Shown one piece after another: positions 53,953 through 62,078 of a stretch of 64,000 bases of DNA. This DNA comes from Virgibacillus_F necropolis_A (GTDB lineage Bacteria; Bacillota; Bacilli; Bacillales; Amphibacillaceae). Position numbers and translations under genes: made by a program. Position 1 is the first letter of the stretch, and each line of letters starts with the position of its first letter. The notes beneath the pieces were generated by a model. That model ran no database searches and was not told where the DNA came from. It saw only the letters and a list, made by a program, of their open reading frames with translations. The DNA is taken from contig NZ_CP084992.1 of NCBI RefSeq assembly GCF_044793635.1, forward strand, positions 1,674,001 to 1,738,000. The letters run 5' to 3'.

Positions 53953-54454
53953 AGCCATGAAAATTACCATAAAACGGATTATTTCTTCGTCCAAATAATA
54001 TGGACCGATTAAGCTTTACGATGAGCTGACTTGCCCGTTTGTGCTGCATATCCAATGTACTCTCAGATGCATTAACATACATTCCGCTTCCATCAGTGAA
54101 TGCAACAAATGTTTTATCGCCACGTTGCTCATAGAAGTCGATATGGTCATAAGAAAGCCAGACACAATCTTTACTTTTTGTTGATGAAGTTGGCAGCATG
54201 TAAACCCCATTATCAGGAATCACAGGTACAGGAATTTTACTATTTATTTTTAAAATATCCTTCACAGCAGTACGCCTACCTGAAAGCGTCGACCCATACA
54301 GCAAACATGTATTATCAATAATCTGCTCAGGCTTATGTAAAGAATGCCGTTCAGTTTTCCCTTCTAAAATCAGTGAACGATAAAAGGTAGAATCCTTCGA
54401 TATAATTGCTTTTGTTGCCCGTGTAATTATGAAAACTGATGTAAATTCTTTCAC
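53951..54454 (-). CDS. comK: Competence transcription factor ComK
   Basis: 167 residues from GTG 54454; a TTG at 54478 lies in front of the ribosome site GAGGAG and is rejected. ComK hallmarks: the NTCLLYGSTLSGRRTAVKDIL block (about 54-72), the PVPVIPDNGVYMLPTSS region and CVWLSYDHID. ComK activates the late competence genes for DNA uptake. It is somewhat shorter than the 192 residues in B. subtilis, mainly at the C-terminus. Single gene; its 5' flank is shared with the divergent gas vesicle operon. Confidence 0.9.
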   Translation of the reverse strand: MKEFTSVFIITRATKAIISKDSTFYRSLILEGKTERHSLHKPEQIIDNTCLLYGSTLSGRRTAVKDILKINSKIPVPVIPDNGVYMLPTSSTKSKDCVWLSYDHIDFYEQRGDKTFVAFTDGSGMYVNASESTLDMQHKRASQLIVKLNRSILFGRRNNPFYGNFHG

Positions 54455-54783
54455 GATTGTGCTCCTCACAAATTCCAATATATGACTATTGTACTATGCA
54501 ATATAATTATTTTCTATATATTCTTTTAAAAGATTGAAAATATTTTTAATTCCTTTTCAAAAAAATAATATATTTGTCATAATTGTAATACTCTTCCGCA
54601 CAAACCCTGTCCCCATTAGCCCTTACCTTTAACGCTTTATTACAGAATAAACCAACTTCTTCCTATATGTTAATTTAACTAGTTTCTTTTTTTACGACAC
54701 GGGTAATTACAACGAAACGAGTCGCCTAAGGTGGGAAAATATATGTTACTAACTTAGGAGACTTATGGTAAAGGAGGTTACGT
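54455..54783. promoter_or_regulatory. Divergent comK-gvp control region
   Basis: 329 nt, very AT-rich. It must hold comK control sites (ComK boxes of the AAAA-N5-TTTT type are possible in the tract around 54510-54560) and the gas vesicle promoter. No gene is seen. Confidence 0.5.
54682..54706 (+). promoter_or_regulatory. Sigma-B-like promoter of the gas vesicle operon
   Basis: GTTTCT (54682-54687), 13-nt spacer, GGGTAA (54701-54706). This is close to the sigma-B consensus GTTTAA-N12-14-GGGTAT and lies 77 nt before the gvpQ start. An inverted repeat (GTCGCCTAAG at 54721 with CTTAGGAGAC at 54753) would form a hairpin at the 5' end of the mRNA. Confidence 0.5.
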
Positions 54784-55323
54784 ATGGATGCATCCCAGAA
54801 AATCAAAGATAATTCCGGCGCAACTATTCTTGTCGGAGGTCTTTCGACACTAGCTGCTTCCACTCTTTTAGTCCCTAAAGTTCGAAAGCGTGTGAAGAAT
54901 GTGGTCAAACGTGCCGACAATCCAACAGAGCTAAAAGACGCAGCTGAAAAAGAAGTTAAAAATGAAATGGCTGATCAAATGCAGGAAAAAATGAAAGAAA
55001 GCATGCAAGCCAAGGTCAAGGAAGCAGCCAACACCTTACAAACGAAGAAAAATGAAAATGCGAAAAAAGTACATGCAAACGCGGAAAAAGTGGAAGAAAA
55101 AGCTCAAAGCGCTCTACTGAAACTCCGGGAAAAAATTGCAGGTGTAAAGGACGCTGGCGAATCCTTTCAGCAAAAACTGAAGGATAAAACCGGCACAGAT
55201 AATGGAATCTCTGGAGTGGCGGATATCAAAGGAGCTAACAATATCAAGAGTTCAACACAGATTAAGAGTTCCAATAAGATAAAAGGTCCAAAAGATATCC
55301 CACACGCTTCAGATATAAAGTAG
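54784..55323 (+). CDS. gvpQ: Gas vesicle accessory protein GvpQ-like
   Basis: 179 residues. A short hydrophobic stretch (ATILVGGLSTLAASTLLV) is followed by a long charged coiled coil (about 45-120, ELKDAAEKEVKNEMADQM, KEAANTLQTKKNENAKKVH). The tail repeats IK units: SGVADIKGANNIKSSTQIKS then NKIKGPKDIPHASDIK. Position directly before gvpA is that of gvpQ before gvpB in Bacillus megaterium. The sequence itself is not a clear family match for me, so the name rests mainly on order. AAGGAGG precedes ATG. First gene of the operon. Confidence 0.65.
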   Translation: MDASQKIKDNSGATILVGGLSTLAASTLLVPKVRKRVKNVVKRADNPTELKDAAEKEVKNEMADQMQEKMKESMQAKVKEAANTLQTKKNENAKKVHANAEKVEEKAQSALLKLREKIAGVKDAGESFQQKLKDKTGTDNGISGVADIKGANNIKSSTQIKSSNKIKGPKDIPHASDIK

Positions 55324-55371
55324 AAAAGTGAAAGCGGAAGCGACTGAAAAAATCTAAAGGAGATGTGCATA

Positions 55372-55653
55372 ATGGCTATACAAAAATCAACAGACAGTTC
55401 AAGTTTAGCGGAAGTTATTGACAGAATTTTGGACAAAGGTATCGTAATTGATGCATTTGCTCGTGTGTCCGTGGTTGGAATTGAATTGGTTACGGTCGAA
55501 GCGCGCGTAGTTATCGCAAGTGTTGATACATGGTTACGTTATGCAGAGGCTGTTGGATTATTGCGTGACGATGTGGAAGAAGACGGGCTCGCTGATCGCT
55601 TATCTGCACGTTCAAACAGCATTGGCTATGATGAGGAAGAAGCGAATGCTTAA
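55372..55653 (+). CDS. gvpA: Gas vesicle structural protein GvpA
   Basis: 93 residues from ATG 55372, where AAAGGAG stands in front. Core sequence LAEVIDRILDKGIVIDAFAR then VSVVGIELVTVEARVVIASVDTWL is the near-invariant wall protein of gas vesicles. It assembles into the ribbed cylinder shell that gives buoyancy. The C-terminal tail is acidic (DEEEANA), slightly longer than usual. Corresponds to gvpB of B. megaterium by position. Confidence 0.96.
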   Translation: MAIQKSTDSSSLAEVIDRILDKGIVIDAFARVSVVGIELVTVEARVVIASVDTWLRYAEAVGLLRDDVEEDGLADRLSARSNSIGYDEEEANA

Positions 55654-55733
55654 ATCTGTTGGAGCTGCAAGAGGGTAAGTCCTCTTGCATGGCTCTGACA
55701 CCATTTAACTACTTATAAGGGTGAGGATTGATG

Positions 55734-55994
55734 ATGCAAATCATGGCAGTAGTCAAAGATTTTTTTACTGAAAACATTGCACCACCACACAAAATCATTT
55801 CTGTAAAAAAGCAGGAGGAAGGCGGATGGCGAGCGTTGGTGGAAGTAATCGAGGAAAAAGATTACATGAAGAAATACGCCCATGACCAAATGGTTGGGTT
55901 GTATGAAGTATTTCTGGATGATGATGAAAATGTTAATGGTTTTTCACGGATCAGTTTACGTTATCGTAGTGTGCTTGAGGAACAACAAGCATAA
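55734..55994 (+). CDS. gvpO: Gas vesicle protein GvpO (GvpR of B. megaterium)
   Basis: 86 residues from ATG 55734, or from the adjacent ATG 55731, with GGTGAGGA in front. Small alpha/beta protein with GWRALVEVIEEKDYMKKYAH and LYEVFLDDDENVNGFSRIS, a GvpO-family core; the strand pattern fits that family. It sits between gvpA and gvpN as gvpR does in B. megaterium. Accessory, needed for vesicle formation in other species. Confidence 0.8.
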   Translation: MQIMAVVKDFFTENIAPPHKIISVKKQEEGGWRALVEVIEEKDYMKKYAHDQMVGLYEVFLDDDENVNGFSRISLRYRSVLEEQQA

Positions 55995-56022
55995 ATCGCA
56001 CGCGGAATAATAGGAGGAAATC

Positions 56023-56913
56023 ATGGCAGCAACAACCGAACTATACCAGCAATCAACCTATTATAAAAGATTAATAAAGCGCTCATTACGTTACCTTTCA
56101 TCTGGCTATCCGGTTCATTTCACTGGGGCATCAGGCATTGGAAAAACGACATTGGCACTGCATATCGCAAGACAGCGAGACCGCCCTGTCATGCTCCTAA
56201 ATGGAAATAAAGATTTATCAAATCAGGATCTGATTGGTGCGTTTACAGGATACAAGAGTAATAAGGTTAAAGATAATTTTGTACGGACCGTTCATAAAAC
56301 AGAAGAAAGTGTAACGGAATCATGGACAGATGGACGATTATTGGAAGCTATTAAGAATGGGTACACGTTGGTCTATGATGAATTTACCCGTTCAAAGCCT
56401 GAAGCAAATAATATTTTTCTTCCTATTTTGGAGGAAAGAGTTTTGCCGTTATATGGTACAAAAAGAAAAAATTCACTCGTTAAAGTTCATCCAGATTTTG
56501 CGGTAATTTTCACTAGTAACCCGGCTGAGTATGCGGGTGTTTTTCAATCACAGGATGCATTGCTTGACCGGATGATTACCTTGCCCCTCAATCAGATGGA
56601 AGTAGAATCTGAGATTAAAGCTGTCGTAAGTAAAACTGGTGTATCTGAAAATGAAGCGGAAGCAATTGTCGATTTCGTTTCTAAAGCTCGTGAATTGTGC
56701 TCGGAAAGTTATGCGCCAGGATTACGCGCATCCATCATGATTGCCGAGATGGCTAAGCGCTACAAGGTTCCTATTGATGGTTCGAATCGTGACTTCTGGG
56801 ATCTGTGCTTTGATATTGTTTGGTTCCCCCTCCAAGCATGTAGTAATAAAGAAGATTCAAAGCTGATTAGTAAGTTGAAAATGGAATTCAAAAAAATAAA
56901 GTCAGGTGATTGA
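56023..56913 (+). CDS. gvpN: Gas vesicle AAA ATPase GvpN
   Basis: 296 residues. MoxR-like AAA fold with Walker A HFTGASGIGKTTLALHIA (about 33-50), LNGNKDLSNQDLIGAFTGY, a Walker B-like VYDEFTRSKPEANNIFLPIL stretch, and the sensor FAVIFTSNPAEYAGV. GvpN enlarges the early biconical vesicle into a cylinder. AGGAGG before ATG. Stop separated from gvpF by one base. Confidence 0.95.
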   Translation: MAATTELYQQSTYYKRLIKRSLRYLSSGYPVHFTGASGIGKTTLALHIARQRDRPVMLLNGNKDLSNQDLIGAFTGYKSNKVKDNFVRTVHKTEESVTESWTDGRLLEAIKNGYTLVYDEFTRSKPEANNIFLPILEERVLPLYGTKRKNSLVKVHPDFAVIFTSNPAEYAGVFQSQDALLDRMITLPLNQMEVESEIKAVVSKTGVSENEAEAIVDFVSKARELCSESYAPGLRASIMIAEMAKRYKVPIDGSNRDFWDLCFDIVWFPLQACSNKEDSKLISKLKMEFKKIKSGD

Positions 56914-56914
56914 A

Positions 56915-57682
56915 ATGGAAACGAAAACTGGAATTTATGTATTTTGCGGCATTCAAACGAATCAAACTGATTTAACTTTTGGATCAGTTGAATTTGAAAA
57001 TGGCGTACAAGACACCTACACCATTCATTATAAGGATGCTGCTATGGTTGTTGCGGATGTTCCAATGAAAATTTACCCACCGAAAAAAGATAATCTCATG
57101 ATGCATCAGCAGGTTATTTCGAATGTAATGGAGCGAATGGATACGGTGATCCCGATTAGCTTTGGCAATGTTTTCAACTCAAAAGATGACGTGCTTGCAT
57201 TAGCAGAAAGTTTATATCCGCAGCTCGAAAATCTGTTCCCACAGGTGAAGGGAAAAATCGAAGTAGGATTGAAAGTCGTTGGGAAAAAAGACTGGCTTGA
57301 AAAGGAAATCCATAAAAATGAAAAGGTGCTTAAACAAAAAGAAATAGTCGGTGGAAAGTCTGAGGCTGCGGGATATTTTGACCGGATTCAGCTTGGTGAA
57401 ATGGCAAAAGAATTTTTCCATTCGCTGCAGGGTGAAGTGAAAAAAGATATTCACGAGGAGCTTGCACCTTTAACAGAAGCTTCACAGGTCAATGACCCAA
57501 TTGGTGAAAAAATGTTGTTGAATGCTGCTTATTTAATTGATCGTGGTCAGGAGGAAGCTTTTGATAAGAAAGTCAATGACATTCATGAAAAATGGAAAGA
57601 CAAAGTTGATTTTAACTATACTGGACCATGGCCAGCTTACAATTTCATCAATATCAAACTAAAGGTGGAGGAAACTTCATGA
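56915..57682 (+). CDS. gvpF: Gas vesicle protein GvpF (GvpF/L family)
   Basis: 255 residues from ATG 56915, right after the gvpN stop. N-terminal ferredoxin-like part, with IPISFGNVFNSKDDVLALAE and LEVGLKVVGKKDWL-like strands, and the C-terminal family block FNYTGPWPAYNFINI (about 228-242), shared with the gvpL gene downstream (ELTGPWPAYHFANL). GvpF binds GvpA during nucleation. Name by B. megaterium order (N-F-G-L). Overlaps gvpG by ATGA. Confidence 0.92.
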   Translation: METKTGIYVFCGIQTNQTDLTFGSVEFENGVQDTYTIHYKDAAMVVADVPMKIYPPKKDNLMMHQQVISNVMERMDTVIPISFGNVFNSKDDVLALAESLYPQLENLFPQVKGKIEVGLKVVGKKDWLEKEIHKNEKVLKQKEIVGGKSEAAGYFDRIQLGEMAKEFFHSLQGEVKKDIHEELAPLTEASQVNDPIGEKMLLNAAYLIDRGQEEAFDKKVNDIHEKWKDKVDFNYTGPWPAYNFINIKLKVEETS

Positions 57683-57933
57683 TCCAAAAACTCTTCACTT
57701 CCCCATTGAATCTTGTCGTGAAAATTGGAGAAAAGGTACAAGAAGAAGTGGATAAAGAGTTTTATGATTTGGAGCATATTCAAAAGAAATTGATTCACCT
57801 GCAAATGATGTATGAGCTAGAGGAAATAAGAGAAGAAGCCTATAAAGAACAGGAAGATGAACTATTGGTCCGTTACGAGATTGCCAAAAAACGGGAAATG
57901 GACCAATGGAATGAATATACAAAGCGGAAGTAA
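57679..57933 (+). CDS. gvpG: Gas vesicle protein GvpG
   Basis: 84 residues from ATG 57679, overlapping the gvpF stop, with GGTGGAGG in front. Begins FTSPLNLVVKIGEKVQEEVD, the GvpG family start, and continues as a charged helical protein (LIHLQMMYELEEIREEAYKE). Part of the assembly complex with GvpF and GvpL. Confidence 0.92.
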   Translation: MIQKLFTSPLNLVVKIGEKVQEEVDKEFYDLEHIQKKLIHLQMMYELEEIREEAYKEQEDELLVRYEIAKKREMDQWNEYTKRK

Positions 57934-57948
57934 AGCGAGGAAGTTATC

Positions 57949-58749
57949 ATGGAAAATCTGATTTATTTATATGGAATTATACCGAATAAAGAAACAGCTG
58001 AAACTCCCCTTCCATCGTTAAAAGGAGTCGATGATCAGCAGATTTACACCTTAAACCTTGGTGATGTCGATGCAGTCGTATGCGATGTTAGAGAAGCTGA
58101 ATTTAATGAAAAGACACTTGAAGAAAAGATGAATAATGTGGAGTGGCTACGCGTGAAAGCATTCCATCATCACGAAATGCTGATGCAGCTTCACGAAACG
58201 TATACTGTGATTCCGATGAAATTTTGTACGATTTATCAAAGCAGCTCTAGCCTTATGGATAAGATAGGAGCGCTTAAGGAATCCATGGCAAATTCACTTG
58301 ATTTTTTATCTGACAAGGAAGAATGGAATCTGAAAATATATTGTGACAACAAGACGCTTCGCGAAGGTATTGGTGCACACAATTTAACAATAGATGAAAA
58401 GAAAAAAGAAATAGAGACGCTTTCTCCTGGGAGGCAGTTTTTAGAAAAGAAGAAACTAGAACAGTTAATTGATCAAGAAGTTGAAAAGGAAAAGGACTCT
58501 TTTTCCAATAGCCTTCATGATGAGTTGAAAGCCTATAGTATCGAAAATGAAGTCAAGAAAAATTGGAACAAGGATGTTACGGGCAGATCGGAAGAAATGT
58601 GCTGGAACAGTGTCTATCTGATCCCATTGTCCGATGTGGAAGCATTCCTTTCCAACTTGAAAACGATGAAAGAAAAATATGAAGCAGCTGGCTGGCAGCT
58701 TGAACTCACTGGTCCATGGCCTGCGTATCATTTTGCTAATTTGACATAA
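57949..58749 (+). CDS. gvpL: Gas vesicle protein GvpL (GvpF/L family)
   Basis: 266 residues, paralogue of gvpF (TVIPMKFCTIYQSSSSLMDKI; C-terminal GPWPAYHFANLT). Its N-terminus LIYLYGIIPNKE is the GvpL type. RBS GCGAGGAAG. GvpL acts as a hub that binds several Gvp proteins in other species. Confidence 0.93.
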   Translation: MENLIYLYGIIPNKETAETPLPSLKGVDDQQIYTLNLGDVDAVVCDVREAEFNEKTLEEKMNNVEWLRVKAFHHHEMLMQLHETYTVIPMKFCTIYQSSSSLMDKIGALKESMANSLDFLSDKEEWNLKIYCDNKTLREGIGAHNLTIDEKKKEIETLSPGRQFLEKKKLEQLIDQEVEKEKDSFSNSLHDELKAYSIENEVKKNWNKDVTGRSEEMCWNSVYLIPLSDVEAFLSNLKTMKEKYEAAGWQLELTGPWPAYHFANLT

Positions 58750-58763
58750 GGTGGTGGATCGAT

Positions 58764-59024
58764 ATGTCAGAACGGAAAGCTTATGAAAATAAAGACGTTG
58801 CATTAATCGATATTCTAGATGTGGTGTTAGACAAAGGTGTCGCAATTAAAGGCGATATTATCATCTCCATCGCAGGAATTGATCTGGTATATCTTGATTT
58901 ACGAATCCTGATTGCATCTGTTGAAACACTTATTCAATCAAACCGTGAATCGGCCGAACAATTATCATCCAAACGATTTGAGCATGAAGAGGAGGCGTTA
59001 AACCGTGTCATCAACAAACCTTGA
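58764..59024 (+). CDS. gvpS: Gas vesicle protein GvpS (GvpA/J family)
   Basis: 86 residues. GvpA-like core VALIDILDVVLDKGVAIKGD and VYLDLRILIASVETL; the tail (LSSKRFEHEEEALNRV) differs from GvpA. Position L-S-K matches B. megaterium gvpS. A minor shell or tip protein. Its 3' end overlaps gvpK by 20 nt. Confidence 0.88.
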   Translation: MSERKAYENKDVALIDILDVVLDKGVAIKGDIIISIAGIDLVYLDLRILIASVETLIQSNRESAEQLSSKRFEHEEEALNRVINKP

Positions 59025-59304
59025 ACAACGGCCTGAAAAAAGTGGGCGCATCAACCTTGATACAGAAGGAGCCGAACAAGGTCTCGCCCAGCTTGTTTTA
59101 ACCGTAATGGAACTTTTACGTGAATTAGTAGAAAGACAGGCGTTACGGCGAGTGGATGGCGGAACTCTTACGGAAGAAGAAATTGAAAAGTTAGGTGTCT
59201 CACTCATGAATTTAGAGACAAAAATGGATGAATTAAAAGAAACTTTTGAGCTGAACGATGATGATCTGAATATTGATTTAGGGCCTTTAGGAAATTTATT
59301 ATAG
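59005..59304 (+). CDS. gvpK: Gas vesicle protein GvpK
   Basis: 99 residues from GTG 59005, inside the end of gvpS, with GAGGAGG 9 nt upstream. Family blocks RINLDTEGAEQGLAQLVLTV, LVERQALRRVDGGTLT and EEIEKLGVSLMNLETKM. Soluble helical accessory protein needed for vesicle formation. Confidence 0.94.
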   Translation: MSSTNLEQRPEKSGRINLDTEGAEQGLAQLVLTVMELLRELVERQALRRVDGGTLTEEEIEKLGVSLMNLETKMDELKETFELNDDDLNIDLGPLGNLL

Positions 59305-59342
59305 GCTTTGAATGTTTAAAGGTTGGTTAAGGAGGGTATATA

Positions 59343-59660
59343 GTGTCCATTGAACAGTCTACTCAATCAAGTAACCTTGTTGACGTCTTAGAAACTGTTT
59401 TAGATAAAGGGGTTGTGATAGCGGGTGATATTCGAATTGGAATTGCAGATGTTGAGCTAATTTCAATCAAAATCCGCTTAATTGTCGCATCCGTTGATAA
59501 GGCAAAAGAAATTGGAATGGATTGGTGGGAAACAGATCCATACCTCAATTCACAATCCGCTTTACAGGATCAAGACAAGCTTATTGAAGAAAATGAACAA
59601 CTTCGGAAACGACTCGATGCCCTTGAGCAAAAGATGACAACTGGGAGTCGGTTAAAATAA
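59343..59660 (+). CDS. gvpJ: Gas vesicle protein GvpJ (GvpA/J family)
   Basis: 105 residues from GTG 59343 behind AAGGAGGG. GvpA-like core LVDVLETVLDKGVVIAGDI and ELISIKIRLIVASVDKAKEIG, then an extra helical tail (DKLIEENEQLRKRLDALEQK) that may form a coiled coil. Minor shell protein proposed for the cone tips. Position K-J-T as in B. megaterium. Confidence 0.92.
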   Translation: MSIEQSTQSSNLVDVLETVLDKGVVIAGDIRIGIADVELISIKIRLIVASVDKAKEIGMDWWETDPYLNSQSALQDQDKLIEENEQLRKRLDALEQKMTTGSRLK

Positions 59661-59691
59661 ATATTAAAATCAAAACAGGGAGGAAACAATC

Positions 59692-60264
59692 ATGGCAGAA
59701 TTGAAAAAGAAAGCACAAAAGAAGGAAGCAAAAGAAGCAAAGGTTGGGCTGAAAGCGAACAAGAAAGTAGTTACAGCAAGCGTTGTGGGTGGCGTTATTG
59801 GGTCTGTTACAACTTTATTGTTTGCACCGAAATCCGGCAAAGAGCTGCGGGACGATATTTCCAGTCAGGTAACCAATGCAAAAGACAAAACTGTTGAATT
59901 CAGTGGTAATACTAGAACAAAGCTTTCCGATTTTAAGTCGAATGCTACTGAAAGGTCGAAACATTTAACACGTAAATTTAAACGTGAGGATAATGAAGAT
60001 GCTGATGAGTCTGAATCTGAATTATACTCCGATGTCTTAGAAGATGCACAGGGCAGTGAAAAAGAGGTTGCTGCAAGTGTAGAGAGCGATGAAAAAACTA
60101 AGAAAGATCAGAGTGAGAATAGAAAGCCTGCATCAAGTAGTAAGAGTCCAGCTAAAAAACCAGCAACAAAGAAAAAACCAGTAGCAAGTAACAAAGCACC
60201 TTCTGGCAAATCAACTGTTGATTCTGAGTCGAAAGATTCGAAAAAAGGAGCAGCCGCTAAGTAA
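59692..60264 (+). CDS. gvpT: Gas vesicle protein GvpT (YtxH-like)
   Basis: 190 residues. A hydrophobic, glycine-rich YtxH segment (VGGVIGSVTTLLFAPKSGKEL, about 34-55) is followed by SSQVTNAKDKTVEF and a long charged tail ending in a K/S/P/A-rich stretch (KSPAKKPATKKKPVASNK). B. megaterium GvpT has the same layout and position. No gvpU follows; the operon appears to end here, though no clear terminator is seen before yjfB. Confidence 0.82.
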   Translation: MAELKKKAQKKEAKEAKVGLKANKKVVTASVVGGVIGSVTTLLFAPKSGKELRDDISSQVTNAKDKTVEFSGNTRTKLSDFKSNATERSKHLTRKFKREDNEDADESESELYSDVLEDAQGSEKEVAASVESDEKTKKDQSENRKPASSSKSPAKKPATKKKPVASNKAPSGKSTVDSESKDSKKGAAAK

Positions 60265-60343
60265 TTGTTCACATAAAAATAGATATTTTTGGAAAATTGT
60301 ATGATATACTATCAGAAAAGATAGAACTTTGGAGGTATCATAC

Positions 60344-60532
60344 ATGGATATTGCCGCACTATCTGTCGCAATGGCGAACCAGCACGTACGCGCAAGCGCC
60401 AGCCAAGCAATCATGAACAAGTCAATGGGAGTTATGGAGCAACAAAGCCAACAATTATTGGACATGCTCAAAACCAGTGGCGCCCAAGCACCACATCCAT
60501 CGCTTGGAAAAGTGGTCGACATACAGGCTTAG
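60344..60532 (+). CDS. yjfB: YjfB family protein
   Basis: 62 residues from ATG 60344 with GGAGG in front. DIAALSVAMANQHVRASAS, then SKQ-free MNKSMGVMEQQSQQLLDML, matches the small YjfB family, whose B. subtilis member belongs to the sigma-D motility regulon. Function unproven, motility related by association. Terminator follows. Confidence 0.82.
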   Translation: MDIAALSVAMANQHVRASASQAIMNKSMGVMEQQSQQLLDMLKTSGAQAPHPSLGKVVDIQA

Positions 60533-60553
60533 TATTTATTTTCTAAGAGCAAA

Positions 60554-60590
60554 AAAATGACAGGACTTTGATTAGAGTCCTGTCATTTTG
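60554..60590 (+). terminator. Rho-independent terminator of yjfB
   Basis: Stem AAAATGACAGGACT/AGTCCTGTCATTTT, 22 nt after the stop codon; symmetric, so it may also serve the minus-strand lipoprotein gene. Confidence 0.8.
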
Positions 60591-60626
60591 GTTTGTAAAA
60601 GTGATCCATATAAGGTAGATCCAAGG

Positions 60627-60923
60627 TTATTGATTTTTTTCCTCATCTTCAATTGTTCCATTATCTCCACCATTTGTTCCGTTGCCACCGTTTCCATTCG
60701 TGCCATTTTCGTTTCCGTCCATGCCACCGTTTTCACCATTCATACCGCCATTTTCATTCGTTCCGCCATTCTCTTCCATCTCGTTTTGGCCACCATTGTC
60801 ATCCTCTTGATTCAGCGGAGCCTCTTCATTTGCTGGCTCTTCCTCATTAGTAGTTCCACATGCTGTTATTAAGGATAACGCCAAAACTGGTGCACCTAAC
60901 TTTATTAAAAGTTCCTTTTTCAT
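60627..60923 (-). CDS. Low-complexity lipoprotein
   Basis: 98 residues. Signal peptide with lipobox SLITAC (Cys22) and then a spacer made of E, N, G, T, M and D in short repeats (NGGMNGENGGMDGNENGTNG). No folded domain. RBS GGAGG. Lipid-anchored, disordered, acidic surface tail; function unknown. Confidence 0.7.
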   Translation of the reverse strand: MKKELLIKLGAPVLALSLITACGTTNEEEPANEEAPLNQEDDNGGQNEMEENGGTNENGGMNGENGGMDGNENGTNGNGGNGTNGGDNGTIEDEEKNQ

Positions 60924-61114
60924 TTTAATTTCCTCCTTTATATGTCACTTTCGACATTAGCTTAACCACAAATTTAAATGTAATACTAATTTTTGTGAAC
61001 AAATATTGGAGAAATGATTTATTTTGAGCTTTCGGCTTGGTTTGAGTCGCTTTTGGGATGAATAGTTAGTATCATATCAACCTTGGGACAATTATATCGA
61101 CTGTCATTAAGAAC

Positions 61115-61146
61115 AAAAAAAGTGACCCAGCGCAATACGAGGTCAC
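61115..61146 (-). terminator. Rho-independent terminator of fabZ
   Basis: Stem GTGACC/GGTCAC followed by seven T on the minus strand, 11 nt after the fabZ stop. Confidence 0.78.
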
Positions 61147-61156
61147 TCACACTTCA

Positions 61157-61576
61157 CTATTTTATTGCAAACATAATTTCAGCTTCGCAAGCCATTTCTC
61201 CATCAACGGTCGCAATGGCTTTTCCTTTACCGATTGGCCCTTTTATTCTTATGATTTCAACCTCGAGTTTCAGCTGATCTCCTGGCTTAACCTGACGCTT
61301 AAATCGACATTTATCAATGCCTGCTAGAAAGCCAATTTTCCCTTTATTTTCTTCAATTCCTAGAACAGCGATTGCCCCTACCTGCGCAAGTGCCTCAAGG
61401 ATTAGAACACCTGGCATTACAGGATAATCTGGAAAATGTCCTTGAAAAAAGGGTTCATTAATGCTTACATTTTTCAATCCAGTAACACGCTTACCCTCTT
61501 CAATTTCGATAACTTTATCTACTAATAAAAATGGGTATCTGTGCGGGATTGTTTCTTTAATTTCTTGTATATCCAT
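61157..61576 (-). CDS. fabZ: 3-hydroxyacyl-ACP dehydratase FabZ
   Basis: 139 residues, hot-dog fold. N-terminal IPHRYPFLLVDKV, and the active site FQGHFPDYPVMPGVLILEALAQ with catalytic His and Glu. Dehydrates 3-hydroxyacyl-ACP in fatty acid synthesis. The order fabZ-flhP-flhO resembles that of B. subtilis. Ends in tandem stops TAG TGA. Confidence 0.96.
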   Translation of the reverse strand: MDIQEIKETIPHRYPFLLVDKVIEIEEGKRVTGLKNVSINEPFFQGHFPDYPVMPGVLILEALAQVGAIAVLGIEENKGKIGFLAGIDKCRFKRQVKPGDQLKLEVEIIRIKGPIGKGKAIATVDGEMACEAEIMFAIK

Positions 61577-61733
61577 GGCTAGTCCGCTCCTTCATGATTT
61601 TTTTATGTAAAAATTGGACATGTTAAGTGATACCTAATGAGTATTATAGCAAAAATAGGTTTATTTTTGTCAGGATAGAGGAATTTATAACTAACCATTA
61701 GTCGTTGATCCCTGCAAGAAAGGAGAAACTTAC

Positions 61734-61880
61734 ATGCTTTGGACAGTTTTAATCATTTTACTGATTTTATGGGTGCTTGGATTCCTTTTTGAAATCGCTG
61801 GTGGATTGATTCACTTATTGCTTGTTATTGCCTTAATTGTTCTGGTTATACGTTTAATTACCGGTAAAAAGGTTCCTTAA
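61734..61880 (+). CDS. Small two-helix membrane protein (lmo0937 family)
   Basis: 48 residues: LWTVLIILLILWVLGFLFE, GGLIHLLLVIALIVLVIRL and a short basic tail (ITGKKVP). The two helices around an EIAGG turn are typical of the lmo0937 family, often stress induced in Firmicutes. AAAGGAG stands in front of ATG. Function unknown. Confidence 0.8.
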   Translation: MLWTVLIILLILWVLGFLFEIAGGLIHLLLVIALIVLVIRLITGKKVP

Positions 61881-61952
61881 CCAATTTATGAAACGCTGTT
61901 TTCGCAAAAATTGTTGCTTTTGAGAGAATTGATATATATTGCGACGTAACTG

Positions 61953-62035
61953 CTGGTTGATTTCCGCTGCAGGGTCTTCAGGCTCGTGCTGTTCCCGCAG
62001 GAGTCGACGGTCCTCCGCTCCAATCAACTGCCATA
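61953..62035 (-). repeat. Palindromic repeat B, shortened copy 2
   Basis: Begins GGTTGATTTCCGCTGCAGGG and ends CCGCTCCAATCAACTGCC. It keeps one GC-rich block (GGTCTTCAGGCTCGTGCTG) of repeat B (39917-40045) but lacks the middle. CACTATTATGGCAGTTGATT at its outer side on the minus strand is also found before copy 1. Confidence 0.7.
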
Positions 62036-62078
62036 ATAGTGAAAGGGGCTATATGGTACTGCTTCCAGACACCATGTT

